Source: Psychroflexus lacisalsi (GTDB taxonomy: Bacteria > Bacteroidota > Bacteroidia > Flavobacteriales > Flavobacteriaceae). From it: DNA of 64,000 bases. Every line of letters begins with the position of its first letter. Position 1 is the stretch's first letter. Both the position numbers and the translations under genes were made by a program. The stretch is taken from the NCBI RefSeq assembly GCF_020164495.1, contig NZ_JAIQYZ010000003.1, positions 1 through 64,000 of the forward strand, in the 5' to 3' direction. Of this stretch, positions 1-8,434 are shown piece after piece. Under the pieces are notes generated by a model, which ran no database searches, was not told the origin of the DNA, and worked only from the letters and a program-made list of their open reading frames with translations.

Positions 1-9
1 TTTCTCTAA

Positions 10-219
10 GCGGATGCAAAACTAATACTTATTTTTGATTTAACAAGTGATAATTTTAAAAAAATAAAAACTTTTAATGAACGAAAACTAAATTTTTCCG
101 GGAGGGCAAAACTACAACTTATCTTCATACCTCACAAGTAAAAATAACTTCAAATTATCCCTACTCCTGCCTTACATCTCCTCTCAGTACCTCAATTAGC
201 GGGATGCATAACTACAACT
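10..219 (+). repeat. Three spaced copies of a 20-22 bp element
   Basis: Copies at 10-30, 99-120 and 199-219 share the core GCAAAACTA(C)A(A)CTT, preceded by a G-rich CGGGA/GGGAG segment. The third copy has GCATAACTACAACTC. The flanking bases differ, so this is a dispersed short motif and not a long tandem duplication. Its function is unknown to me. Confidence 0.5.
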
Positions 220-350
220 CTTTCCCTCTTCCTACCAAACTTTTTTCAAGGTTTTTTGTCGTAAAACCCGACTTTAAATGTAACGTCTTAGAGGTCTTCA
301 TTTTAGATAAATAATTAAATTTTTAGTTCGTCAAAAAAAATAAATTTTAC

Positions 351-362
351 TATGCATGCATA
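351..362. promoter_or_regulatory. Palindrome, candidate MarR operator
   Basis: TATGCATGCATA is a perfect 12 bp palindrome 34 bp before the MarR start codon. It sits just upstream of the -7 box at 374-381, where a bound dimer could block RNA polymerase. MarR proteins bind short palindromes and commonly repress their own operons. The assignment to this MarR protein is inferred from position only. Confidence 0.4.
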
Positions 363-373
363 ATAAAATTACT

Positions 374-381
374 TATATTTG
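374..381 (+). promoter_or_regulatory. -7 box TATATTTG of the MarR/fad operon
   Basis: TATATTTG matches the Bacteroidota -7 consensus TAnnTTTG and ends 15 bp before the ATG at 397. No clear -33 TTG is seen at the expected spacing, which fits a promoter with a weak upstream element. Confidence 0.45.
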
Positions 382-396
382 TAGTAAGCATAAATT

Positions 397-852
397 ATGA
401 AGGAAAAAACTATCGATTACGTTTTAAGATCTACTTGGATTGCAGTAGCTAAAATGTATAATGAAGAAGCCAATAAGAAAGGGAGTAGCATGGCAACAGG
501 ATTTGCTTTGTTAAGTATAGATCCTGAAGAAGGCACTCCTTCAACAGCTTTAGGTCCAAAGATGGGTGTTGAATCTACTAGTTTATCTAGAACGCTCAAA
601 ACCATGGAAGAAAAAGGGCTTATAAAAAGAGAAAAGAACCCAAATGATGGTAGGAGTGTATTAATTCATCTTACAGATTTTGGTGTTGAAATGAGAAAAT
701 TTTCAAAATATGTTGTCCTTTCATTTGATGAAGCCGTAAAAGAAAATATATCAAATGAAGATTTAGAGATATTTCTTAAGGTTACGGATCAGATAAATAG
801 ACTTATTTCAGAAAAAATGATATTTAAAAAAGAACAAACTAAAATTCAATAA
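397..852 (+). CDS. MarR family transcriptional regulator
   Basis: Small cytoplasmic DNA-binding regulator of 151 residues, the usual MarR length. The winged-helix core is visible: the recognition helix region around residues 52-70 (GVESTSLSRTLKTMEEKGLI) is followed by the wing, whose KREKNPNDGRSVLIHLTD stretch contains the family's DxR signature. It lies five bases upstream of a beta-oxidation operon on the same strand, so it probably controls fatty-acid degradation in response to an acyl-CoA or fatty acid, the job FadR does in other bacteria. A palindrome at 351-362 near its promoter suggests autoregulation. The family call is firm; the ligand and target genes are inferred from position. Confidence 0.88.
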   Translation: MKEKTIDYVLRSTWIAVAKMYNEEANKKGSSMATGFALLSIDPEEGTPSTALGPKMGVESTSLSRTLKTMEEKGLIKREKNPNDGRSVLIHLTDFGVEMRKFSKYVVLSFDEAVKENISNEDLEIFLKVTDQINRLISEKMIFKKEQTKIQ

Positions 853-857
853 GTAGT

Positions 858-3263
858 ATGAAAAGAAGAATCAAAAAAGTTGCAGTAGTTGGTTCAGGTA
901 TTATGGGAAGTGGTATTGCTTGTCATTTTGCCAACATTGGTGTAGAAGTATTGCTTCTAGACATTGTGCCAAGAGAACTTACTAATGCTGAAGAAAAGAA
1001 AGGTCAAACTTTGAAAGATACTTCAGTGCGCAATAGGATTGTAAATGAAGCTCTCCATGCTTCATTAAAATCGAATCCCTCTCCTATTTACCATAAAGAT
1101 TTCGCTAAAAGAATTGAAACAGGGAATCTTGAAGATGACATTTCAAAAGTAAAAGATGCAGATTGGATAATAGAAGTTGTAGTAGAAAGACTTGACATTA
1201 AAAAGCAGGTTTTTGAGAATTTGGAAAAACACAGAACTCCGGGCACTCTAATTTCTTCGAATACATCTGGTATTCCAATTAAATTTATGAATGAAGGAAG
1301 GTCTGATGATTTTAAAAAACACTTCTGTGGGACTCACTTCTTTAACCCACCACGTTACCTTAAATTATTAGAAATTATTCCTGGACCCAATACGTCCAAT
1401 GAGGTTTTAGAATTCTTAAATGAATATGGAGAAAAGTTTTTAGGTAAAACTACAGTTGTAGCAAAAGATACTCCGGCTTTTATTGGAAACAGAATTGGTA
1501 TTTTCAGCATAATGAGTTTATTCCATATGGTAAAAGATATGGATATGACTATAGAAGAAGTAGATAAATTGACTGGACCTGTCATAGGTAGGCCGAAATC
1601 TGCAACTTTTAGAACTGTTGATGTTGTTGGGCTTGACACTTTAGTGCACGTGGCCAATGGTCTTTATGATAATGTCCCAAAAGATGAAAGACATGATTTA
1701 TTCAAATTACCCGACTTCATTGAACATATGATGGAAAAGAACTGGTTGGGTAGTAAATCAGGTCAAGGATTTTATAAAAAAGTAAGAAATGAAGATGGGT
1801 CTAGCGATATCAAATCTTTAGATCTGGATAGCTTAGACTACAGAGATAGAAAGTCAGCAAAATTTGATACCCTAGAAAAAACAAAATCCATAGATGTTGT
1901 TGCAGAAAGGTTTCCTGTCCTTATTGAAGGAAAGGATAAAGCAGGAGAATTTTACAGAAAAAACTTTGCTGCTTTATTTGCTTATGTTCAAAATAGAATG
2001 CCTGAAATTACAGATGCTCTCTATAAAATAGATGATGCCATGAAGGCTGGTTTTGGATGGCAGCACGGTCCATTTCAAATTTGGGATGCCATTGGACTTG
2101 ACAAGGGTATACAATTGATGAAAAATGAAGGTTTCGAGATTGCTGATTGGGTGAAATCACTGTCAGAGTCGAAAGATAAATCCTTTTACCATGTGAAGTC
2201 TGGAAAAACATATTTCTATGACATTGATCAAAAGAAACACGAAAAAATTCCAGGTCAAGATGCCTTTATCATATTAGATAACATAAGAGAAAGTCACGAA
2301 GTATTTAGCAATAAAGATTTGGTTGCAGAAGATCTTGGTGATGGTATTTTGAATATTGAATTCAGAAGTAAAATGAATTCTATTGGTGGAGATGTCTTAA
2401 ATGGTATCAATGCAGCAATGGATATTGCAGAAAGAGATTATGATGGAGTGGTTATTTCTAATACAGGTGATAACTTTTCTGTAGGTGCAAATATTGGAAT
2501 GATTTTCATGTTTGCTGTAGAACAAGAGTATGAAGAATTAAATGCTGCGATAAAATATTTCCAAGACACGATGATGAGAATGCGATACTCCTCTATTCCA
2601 ACAGTAGCCGCGCCTCATCAAATGGCCCTTGGAGGAGGATGTGAATTATCCATGCATGCTGATAAAGTTGTGGCGCATGCCGAAACTTATATTGGATTGG
2701 TTGAATTTGGAGTAGGTGTCATCCCAGGTGGTGGTGGTTCTAAAGAAATGACTAGACGGGCAGCAATGACCTTCCAAAAGGATGATGTTGAGTTGAACAG
2801 ATTAAGAGAAAATTTCTTAACTATTGGTATGGCTAAAGTGGCAAAATCTGCACACGAAGCTTACGACTTAAACATTTTAGAAAGAGGAAAAGACATCGTT
2901 GTTGTGAGCAGGGATAGACAACTTGCAGTTGCTAAAGAACAAGCTAAATTAATGGCTCAAAACGGTTACACTCAACCTGTCAAAACTAATGATATCAAAG
3001 TTTTAGGCAGACAGGCACTAGGCGCTTTTCTAGTTGGTACAGATCAAATGAAAGCTGGAAAATACATAAGTGAACACGATCAAAAGATTGCTAATAAACT
3101 AGCTTACGTCATGTCCGGAGGAGATTTATCTGAGGCTAATTATGTTTCTGAGCAATACCTACTAGATCTTGAACGTGAGGCATTTCTATCGCTGTGTGGT
3201 GAAAGAAAGACGTTGGAACGCTTACAACATATGATTAAGAAAGGGAAACCGTTGAGAAATTAA
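858..3263 (+). CDS. 3-hydroxyacyl-CoA dehydrogenase / enoyl-CoA hydratase
   Basis: Bifunctional beta-oxidation enzyme of 801 residues. The order is dehydrogenase first and hydratase last, the reverse of E. coli FadB and the usual form in Bacteroidota. The N-terminal Rossmann fold shows the NAD motif VGSGIMGSGIA (about residues 11-21), and the dehydrogenase catalytic His is in THFFNPPRY. The crotonase domain spans roughly residues 490-720. MALGGGCELSMHAD carries the oxyanion-hole glycines and the first catalytic Glu, and GLVEFGVGVIPGGGG carries the second. It converts enoyl-CoA through 3-hydroxyacyl-CoA to 3-ketoacyl-CoA for the thiolase encoded 43 bases downstream. All key residues look intact. 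Confidence 0.95.
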   Translation: MKRRIKKVAVVGSGIMGSGIACHFANIGVEVLLLDIVPRELTNAEEKKGQTLKDTSVRNRIVNEALHASLKSNPSPIYHKDFAKRIETGNLEDDISKVKDADWIIEVVVERLDIKKQVFENLEKHRTPGTLISSNTSGIPIKFMNEGRSDDFKKHFCGTHFFNPPRYLKLLEIIPGPNTSNEVLEFLNEYGEKFLGKTTVVAKDTPAFIGNRIGIFSIMSLFHMVKDMDMTIEEVDKLTGPVIGRPKSATFRTVDVVGLDTLVHVANGLYDNVPKDERHDLFKLPDFIEHMMEKNWLGSKSGQGFYKKVRNEDGSSDIKSLDLDSLDYRDRKSAKFDTLEKTKSIDVVAERFPVLIEGKDKAGEFYRKNFAALFAYVQNRMPEITDALYKIDDAMKAGFGWQHGPFQIWDAIGLDKGIQLMKNEGFEIADWVKSLSESKDKSFYHVKSGKTYFYDIDQKKHEKIPGQDAFIILDNIRESHEVFSNKDLVAEDLGDGILNIEFRSKMNSIGGDVLNGINAAMDIAERDYDGVVISNTGDNFSVGANIGMIFMFAVEQEYEELNAAIKYFQDTMMRMRYSSIPTVAAPHQMALGGGCELSMHADKVVAHAETYIGLVEFGVGVIPGGGGSKEMTRRAAMTFQKDDVELNRLRENFLTIGMAKVAKSAHEAYDLNILERGKDIVVVSRDRQLAVAKEQAKLMAQNGYTQPVKTNDIKVLGRQALGAFLVGTDQMKAGKYISEHDQKIANKLAYVMSGGDLSEANYVSEQYLLDLEREAFLSLCGERKTLERLQHMIKKGKPLRN

Positions 3264-3306
3264 GATTCAATATCGTAAGATTTAGAATTAAATAAAATTT
3301 GATAAT

Positions 3307-4494
3307 ATGAAAACAGCATATATAGTAAAAGGACATAGAACCGCAGTAGGAAAGGCTCCTAAGGGTGTGTTTCGTTTCAAAAGACCAGATGACCTGGCAG
3401 CAGAAACTATTGACTACATGATGAAGCAATTGCCTGATTTTGATAAGTCTAGAATAGATGATGTCATAGTTGGTAATGCAATGCCAGAAGCAGAACAAGG
3501 TCTTAATGTAGGAAGATTAGTCTCATTGATGGGATTAAAAACTGAAGAAGTTCCTGGAGTTACGGTTAATAGATATTGTGCCTCTGGAATTGAAACCATA
3601 GCTATGGCTTCTGCAAAAATTCAAAGTGGAATGGCAGATTGCATCATTGCTGGTGGTGCTGAAAGTATGAGTTACATTCCGATGGGTGGTTACAAACCAG
3701 TTCCTAATTATAAAGTTGCTAAGGCAGGAAATGAAAGTTACTATTGGGGAATGGGATTAACTGCGGAAGCAGTTGCAGAGAAATATAAAATCAATGCAAA
3801 AGATCAAAACGAATTTGCCTACCATTCGCACCAGAAAGCAATCAAAGCTCAAAAAGAAAACAGATTCAAAGACCAGATTGTACCGATAAACGTTGAAGAT
3901 ATTTTCGTAGATGCGCACGGAAAAAAACAAACCAAAAGCTATACCGTCGATCAGGATCAGGGCCCACGAGCAGATACTTCTGAAGCAGTTTTAAACAAGC
4001 TCAGACCTGTTTTTGCTGAAGGTGGAAGCGTAACAGCTGGTAATTCTTCCCAAATGAGTGATGGTGCTGCTTTTGTAATGGTAATGAGCGAAGAAATGGT
4101 GAAAGAACTTAATCTAGAACCAGTTGCAAGACTCGTTTCCTACGCTACTGTAGGTGTAGAACCAAGAATTATGGGAATTGGCCCTGTAAAAGCTATTCCA
4201 AAAGCTTTAAAACAAGCTAACTTGAAGCTGAGTGATATTGAGTTGATAGAACTCAATGAAGCGTTTGCTTCTCAATCTTTAGCCGTTGCCAGAGAATTAG
4301 ACATTAATCAAGACATCTTAAATGTGAATGGTGGTGCTATTGCGCTAGGCCATCCATTAGGCTGTACTGGTGCCAAACTATCAGTTCAAATTTTTGATGA
4401 AATGAAGAAGAGACAATTAAAAAATAAATATTCCATGGTCACCATGTGCGTAGGAACAGGTCAAGGTGCTGCTGGAATTTATGAAGTATTTTAA
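3307..4494 (+). CDS. Acetyl-CoA C-acyltransferase (3-ketoacyl-CoA thiolase)
   Basis: Thiolase of 395 residues, a normal family length, performing the final thiolytic step of beta-oxidation: 3-ketoacyl-CoA plus CoA gives acetyl-CoA and a shortened acyl-CoA. The acyl-accepting Cys is in VNRYCASG (about residue 91), the catalytic His in GGAIALGHPLGCTGA, and the second active-site Cys in MCVGTGQGA near the C-terminus. It lies between the FadB-like gene and the acyl-CoA dehydrogenase gene, only ten bases from the latter, and is clearly one operon with them. By context it is a degradative FadA-type enzyme and not a biosynthetic acetoacetyl-CoA thiolase. Confidence 0.94.
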   Translation: MKTAYIVKGHRTAVGKAPKGVFRFKRPDDLAAETIDYMMKQLPDFDKSRIDDVIVGNAMPEAEQGLNVGRLVSLMGLKTEEVPGVTVNRYCASGIETIAMASAKIQSGMADCIIAGGAESMSYIPMGGYKPVPNYKVAKAGNESYYWGMGLTAEAVAEKYKINAKDQNEFAYHSHQKAIKAQKENRFKDQIVPINVEDIFVDAHGKKQTKSYTVDQDQGPRADTSEAVLNKLRPVFAEGGSVTAGNSSQMSDGAAFVMVMSEEMVKELNLEPVARLVSYATVGVEPRIMGIGPVKAIPKALKQANLKLSDIELIELNEAFASQSLAVARELDINQDILNVNGGAIALGHPLGCTGAKLSVQIFDEMKKRQLKNKYSMVTMCVGTGQGAAGIYEVF

Positions 4495-4504
4495 AAAAAG
4501 AAAA

Positions 4505-6313
4505 ATGGAAACAAAAGAAAAAATTGCTGAATTGATCCGAGGTGGTCAGTTCATTGTCAAAGAAACTAAGGCTGAAGAAATTTTCACACCCGAAGATTTC
4601 TCAGATGAACAAAAAATGATGAGAGACTCTGTTAAAGAGTTTGTAGACAGAGAAATTTGGTCTAAAAAGGAAGAGTTTGAAAAAAAGAATTACGACCTCA
4701 CTGAAGAAGTGATGCGTAAAGCTGGAGAGCTTGGATTTTTAGGAGTTGCTGTTCCTGAAGAATACGATGGATTAGGAATGGATTTTGTCTCGACAATGTT
4801 GGTTTGTGACTATATCTCTGGAGCTACAGGATCTATTGCAACAGCTTTTGGTGCACACACAGGAATCGGTACTTTACCTATCACTCTTTATGGAACTGAA
4901 GAGCAAAAGAAAAAGTACATTCCGAAATTGGCGACAGGAGAATGGTTTGGTGCTTATTGTCTAACTGAACCAGGTGCAGGGTCTGATGCCAATTCAGGAA
5001 AAACTAAAGCTGTCTTATCAGAAGATGGATCTCACTATAAAATTACAGGACAGAAGATGTGGATCTCTAATGCTGGGTTCTGTGATTTATTTATTGTGTT
5101 CGCTAGAATTGAAGACGATAAAAATATTACAGGATTTATCGTAGAAAAAGATCTAGAGAATGGAATTTCTATGGGTGAAGAGGAGAAAAAATTAGGTATT
5201 CACTCCTCCTCTACCAGACAGGTATTTTTTAACGAAACAAAAGTTCCTGCAGAAAACCTATTGGGAGAAAGAAATGGTGGTTTCAAAATCGCTATGAATG
5301 CTTTGAACGTAGGTAGAATTAAATTAGCTGCTGCATGTCTTGATGCTCAACGTAGAGTTTTAGGATCTGCAGTTAGTTATGCTAATGACAGAGTTCAATT
5401 TGACACTCCAATTTCAAAGTTTGGTGCTATAAGATCCAAACTTGCTGAAATGGCAATGGCCATATATACTGATGAAGCTGCTTCTTACAGAGCTTCTAAA
5501 AATATTGAAGACAGGATCAATTTAAGAAAAGAGAGCGGAAACTCACACCAGGAAGCAGAGCTAAAAGGTGTTGAAGAATTTGCTATTGAATGTTCTATAC
5601 TTAAAGTTGCAGTTTCTGAAGATATCCAGAAATGTACGGACGAAGGTATTCAAATCTACGGCGGAATGGGATTTTCTGCAGACGCTCCAATGGAGTCAGC
5701 ATGGAGAGATGCCCGTATTTCTAGAATATATGAAGGTACAAACGAAATCAACAGAATGCTTTCTGTAGGAATGTTAGTCAAAAAAGCAATGAAAGGTCAT
5801 GTTGATTTGCTGGGCCCAGCAAAAGCTGTTGCAGATGAGCTAACTGGTATTCCTTCTTTTGAAACACCTGATTACACACAATTACTTGCTGAAGAAAAAG
5901 CCATGTTGAAGAAACTTAAAAAAGTTTTCTTAATGGTGGCTGGAAGTGCAGCTCAGAAGTATGGTGAAGAGTTAGATCAGCACCAGCAATTGTTATTAGC
6001 TTCAGCTGATATCTTAATCGAAACTTATATGGCTGAATCTGCTATTTTAAGAGCAGAGAAAAATGCTAATCGTTTTGGAGAAGAGTCCCAAAAAGTTCAA
6101 CTCGCTATGGCAAAATTAAGATTGTATAAAGCTGTAGATAAAATCAACGAAAAAGCTAAAGAAGGTATTGTTTCTTTTGCTGAAGGCGATGAGCAAAAAA
6201 TGATGTTGATGGGATTGAAACGTTTTACTAAATACGAGAACTATCCCAACATTGTAGAATTAAGAAATATAATTGCAGACAAAATTGTGGAAGACAACAA
6301 GTACGCGATTTAA
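4505..6313 (+). CDS. Acyl-CoA dehydrogenase
   Basis: FAD enzyme that opens each beta-oxidation round by desaturating acyl-CoA, passing electrons to ETF. The ATG at 4505 is chosen because it follows the thiolase stop by ten bases after a purine-rich AAAAAAAGAAAA stretch; an in-frame TTG at 4466 would overlap the thiolase gene. The product is then 602 residues. Core motifs are YCLTEPGAGSDANS and WISNAG in the FAD/substrate region and YEGTNEINR, with the usual catalytic Glu position, near residue 410. About 170-190 residues follow the core domain, a C-terminal extension like that of long-chain and very-long-chain dehydrogenases. No ETF genes are nearby. Confidence 0.93.
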   Translation: METKEKIAELIRGGQFIVKETKAEEIFTPEDFSDEQKMMRDSVKEFVDREIWSKKEEFEKKNYDLTEEVMRKAGELGFLGVAVPEEYDGLGMDFVSTMLVCDYISGATGSIATAFGAHTGIGTLPITLYGTEEQKKKYIPKLATGEWFGAYCLTEPGAGSDANSGKTKAVLSEDGSHYKITGQKMWISNAGFCDLFIVFARIEDDKNITGFIVEKDLENGISMGEEEKKLGIHSSSTRQVFFNETKVPAENLLGERNGGFKIAMNALNVGRIKLAAACLDAQRRVLGSAVSYANDRVQFDTPISKFGAIRSKLAEMAMAIYTDEAASYRASKNIEDRINLRKESGNSHQEAELKGVEEFAIECSILKVAVSEDIQKCTDEGIQIYGGMGFSADAPMESAWRDARISRIYEGTNEINRMLSVGMLVKKAMKGHVDLLGPAKAVADELTGIPSFETPDYTQLLAEEKAMLKKLKKVFLMVAGSAAQKYGEELDQHQQLLLASADILIETYMAESAILRAEKNANRFGEESQKVQLAMAKLRLYKAVDKINEKAKEGIVSFAEGDEQKMMLMGLKRFTKYENYPNIVELRNIIADKIVEDNKYAI

Positions 6314-6335
6314 TTTCCAATAATTCTAAATATTT

Positions 6336-6366
6336 AAACCCTGTTTCATTTTTGAAACAGGGTTTT
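6336..6366 (+). terminator. Terminator of the fad operon
   Basis: A 12 bp perfect stem, AAACCCTGTTTC / GAAACAGGGTTT, with a six-base loop and a following T-run, 22 bases after the acyl-CoA dehydrogenase stop codon. Confidence 0.85.
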
Positions 6367-6541
6367 ATATTTAAGCTGAAATTGATACAGTTTTATAAAT
6401 GTCTTTTGATACATTCCTTTAAATTCATTAACAATTTTATACATCCAAATAACCGAAAATGAAAACTTAAAGTCACCTTAAGAATACAGATGGATAAACT
6501 AAAAAATATTTAAGTTAGTATTCAATATAAAAAAACAAAAA

Positions 6542-7252
6542 ATGAAATTATTTTACCTATTAATTTTATCAATTCTTAGTTCAGGCCTTTTGAAAGCCCA
6601 GCAACTCAACGGAGCATGGCAGAAGGTCGATAAGAATTCCAAAGATATTAAAAGCATCAAACTCTTCAGCGATAATTATTTTACGTCCTCTACCCGATTA
6701 GAATCTTCAGGGGAATTTGTATCAGCTTCTGGAGGGACCTATTCTTTATCAAAATTAGATTATATCGAAAACAACGAAATCCATTCAAATTCCAGAGCTG
6801 TTACAGGTTCTTACATCAATTATAGCTATCAAATAGAAAATGATACTTTGAAGTTGAAAGATCGGAATTCCAGAAATAAAGAAACCTGGGTCAAAATTGA
6901 TTCTGCGGAAAAAGAAAAAATAACCTGCTGGAAAATTCACAAAGCTTTCAGGGATTCGAAATGGACAACGATAGAAGACAAACCAAGAAAAACGCTGAAA
7001 ATGCTTACAGATAATCATTATCAAGTATTAGCACTAAACAGCCAGACTGGAGAGTTTTTTGGATCTAGTGGTGGAAAATGGACTTTTGAAAATGATAAGC
7101 ATAATGAGATCATTCAGTTTTTTTCCAAAAATCCAAATATGGTTGGTGATACGCTTTCATTCAATAAAGAAATAAAAGACAGTATTTGGAGTCATAACGG
7201 AAAAAGTTCTGAAGGAGAGTATATTCAGGAACGTTGGAAAAAATTTAAATAA
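6542..7252 (+). CDS. Secreted protein with two lipocalin-like repeats
   Basis: A 236-residue exported protein of unknown function. Residues 1-19 form a signal peptide ending LLKAQ, the '..AQ' cleavage style common in this phylum. The mature part is two similar halves. Residues ~22-119 start NGAWQKVDK, contain SGEFVSASGGTYSL and end in ETWVKID. Residues ~132-235 start DSKWTTIED, contain TGEFFGSSGGKWTF and end in QERWKKF. Each half reads as a small beta-rich 'how much better than expected' type domain similar to DUF4488/lipocalin-like proteins. It has its own terminators on both sides and is probably monocistronic. I do not recognise a closer family and no catalytic residue is apparent. Confidence 0.7.
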   Translation: MKLFYLLILSILSSGLLKAQQLNGAWQKVDKNSKDIKSIKLFSDNYFTSSTRLESSGEFVSASGGTYSLSKLDYIENNEIHSNSRAVTGSYINYSYQIENDTLKLKDRNSRNKETWVKIDSAEKEKITCWKIHKAFRDSKWTTIEDKPRKTLKMLTDNHYQVLALNSQTGEFFGSSGGKWTFENDKHNEIIQFFSKNPNMVGDTLSFNKEIKDSIWSHNGKSSEGEYIQERWKKFK

Positions 7253-7253
7253 T

Positions 7254-7283
7254 AAAAAAGCTCTTCATTCGAAGAGCTTTTTT
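7254..7283. terminator. Bidirectional terminator
   Basis: AAAAAAGCTCTTC - ATTC - GAAGAGCTTTTTT is a symmetric hairpin flanked by A- and T-runs. It lies between the convergent stops at 7252 and 7301 and can end transcription of both the secreted protein (+) and ribBA (-). Confidence 0.88.
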
Positions 7284-7300
7284 ATTGAACTTATTATGAA

Positions 7301-8434
7301 TTAGTAATTCACATATTCTATAATTTCTAATCCGTAGCCTATCATTCCTACTCGTTTCTTTTGCTGAGAATTGGACATTAATTTAATTTTATGAACACCT
7401 AAGTCATGTAAAATTTGTGCTCCAATTCCAAAGTCCTTATCATCCATGACAAGTCGTGGAGCTTTAGCAATGCCATCATTCTGATTTTGCTTTAACTCTT
7501 TCAATCTCGAGATCAAATTAAGTCCTTGAACATCTTGATTTATAAAAACGATTGCTCCATTACCTTCAGTGTTCAATTGCTTAAACATATCGTCCAGTTT
7601 TTGATCAGCATTGGATGTTAATGTTCCAAGAATGTCATTATTAACCAAAGTTGAATTCATTCGGACTAAAACAGGTTCATCTGTTTTCCATGTGCCTTTT
7701 GTCAATGCAATATGCACCTGATCATTTGTGGTTTGATGATAAGCTCTTAATCTAAATTTTCCAAACCTAGTATTAAGTTCAAAATCTTCAGATTTTTCAA
7801 TAAGAGAGTCGTGTTGCATCCTATAGGCCACTAGATCTTCGATAGAAACAAGTTTAAGATTATGAGCTTTAGCAACTTCTACAAGCTGTGGAAGTCTGGC
7901 CATCGTTCCATCTTCATTCATAATTTCACAAATCACTCCAGCTGGTTTTAAACCTGCTAACCTTGCAAAATCAATTGAAGCTTCTGTATGCCCTGTTCTT
8001 CTCAGTACACCACCCTCTTTGGCAATTAATGGAAATATGTGACCTGGACGATTCAAATCCTGAGGTCTTGTATCTTCTTCACAAAGTGCTTTTATAGTCT
8101 TTGCACGATCTGATGCTGAAATGCCTGTGGTTACTCCATTCCCCCTTAAATCTACAGAAACAGTAAAAGCTGTTTCCAATGGATCGGTATTATTGCCAAC
8201 CATTGTTGAAAGATTTAAGTTTTTACAACGACCTTCTGTAAGTGGTGAACAGATTAAACCTCTCCCATATTTTGCCATAAAATTAATCATCTCTGGAGTC
8301 ACTTTTTCTGCAGCTGCCAAAAAGTCGCCTTCATTTTCTCTGTCCTCATCATCTACAACAATAATCACTTTTCCAGCTCTTACATCATCTATAGCTTCTT
8401 GTATGGAGTCTAATTTAATTTTTCCTTCTGTCAT
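7301..8434 (-). CDS. ribB: RibBA with degenerate GTP cyclohydrolase II half
   Basis: A 377-residue protein. Residues 1-205 are a complete 3,4-dihydroxy-2-butanone-4-phosphate synthase (RibB), with DDEDRENEGD, GRGLICSPLTE and the RRTGHTEASID catalytic segment. It makes the four-carbon unit of riboflavin from ribulose-5-phosphate. Residues ~215-377 have the GTP cyclohydrolase II fold, but the zinc ligands corresponding to E. coli RibA Cys54, Cys65 and Cys67 fall on L263, S274 and A276, and the nucleotide loop GRGIGL is replaced by VQGLNL. This half is very probably inactive, so a separate ribA is expected elsewhere. The gene overlaps the upstream lptF/G-like gene by four bases (ATGA) and is the last gene of its operon. 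Confidence 0.9.
   Translation of the reverse strand: MTEGKIKLDSIQEAIDDVRAGKVIIVVDDEDRENEGDFLAAAEKVTPEMINFMAKYGRGLICSPLTEGRCKNLNLSTMVGNNTDPLETAFTVSVDLRGNGVTTGISASDRAKTIKALCEEDTRPQDLNRPGHIFPLIAKEGGVLRRTGHTEASIDFARLAGLKPAGVICEIMNEDGTMARLPQLVEVAKAHNLKLVSIEDLVAYRMQHDSLIEKSEDFELNTRFGKFRLRAYHQTTNDQVHIALTKGTWKTDEPVLVRMNSTLVNNDILGTLTSNADQKLDDMFKQLNTEGNGAIVFINQDVQGLNLISRLKELKQNQNDGIAKAPRLVMDDKDFGIGAQILHDLGVHKIKLMSNSQQKKRVGMIGYGLEIIEYVNY

Larger units (their letters stand above)
1..396. other. Gene-free region with three short repeats
   Basis: No convincing reading frame or structured RNA is visible in this AT-rich stretch. It holds three imperfect copies of a GCGGGATGCAAAACTACAACTT-like element at about 10-30, 99-120 and 199-219, spaced roughly 90-100 bases apart. 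The right-hand end holds the promoter region of the MarR gene (palindrome at 351-362, -7 box at 374-381). The gene to the left lies outside the window, so its terminator or leader could also be here. Confidence 0.6.
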
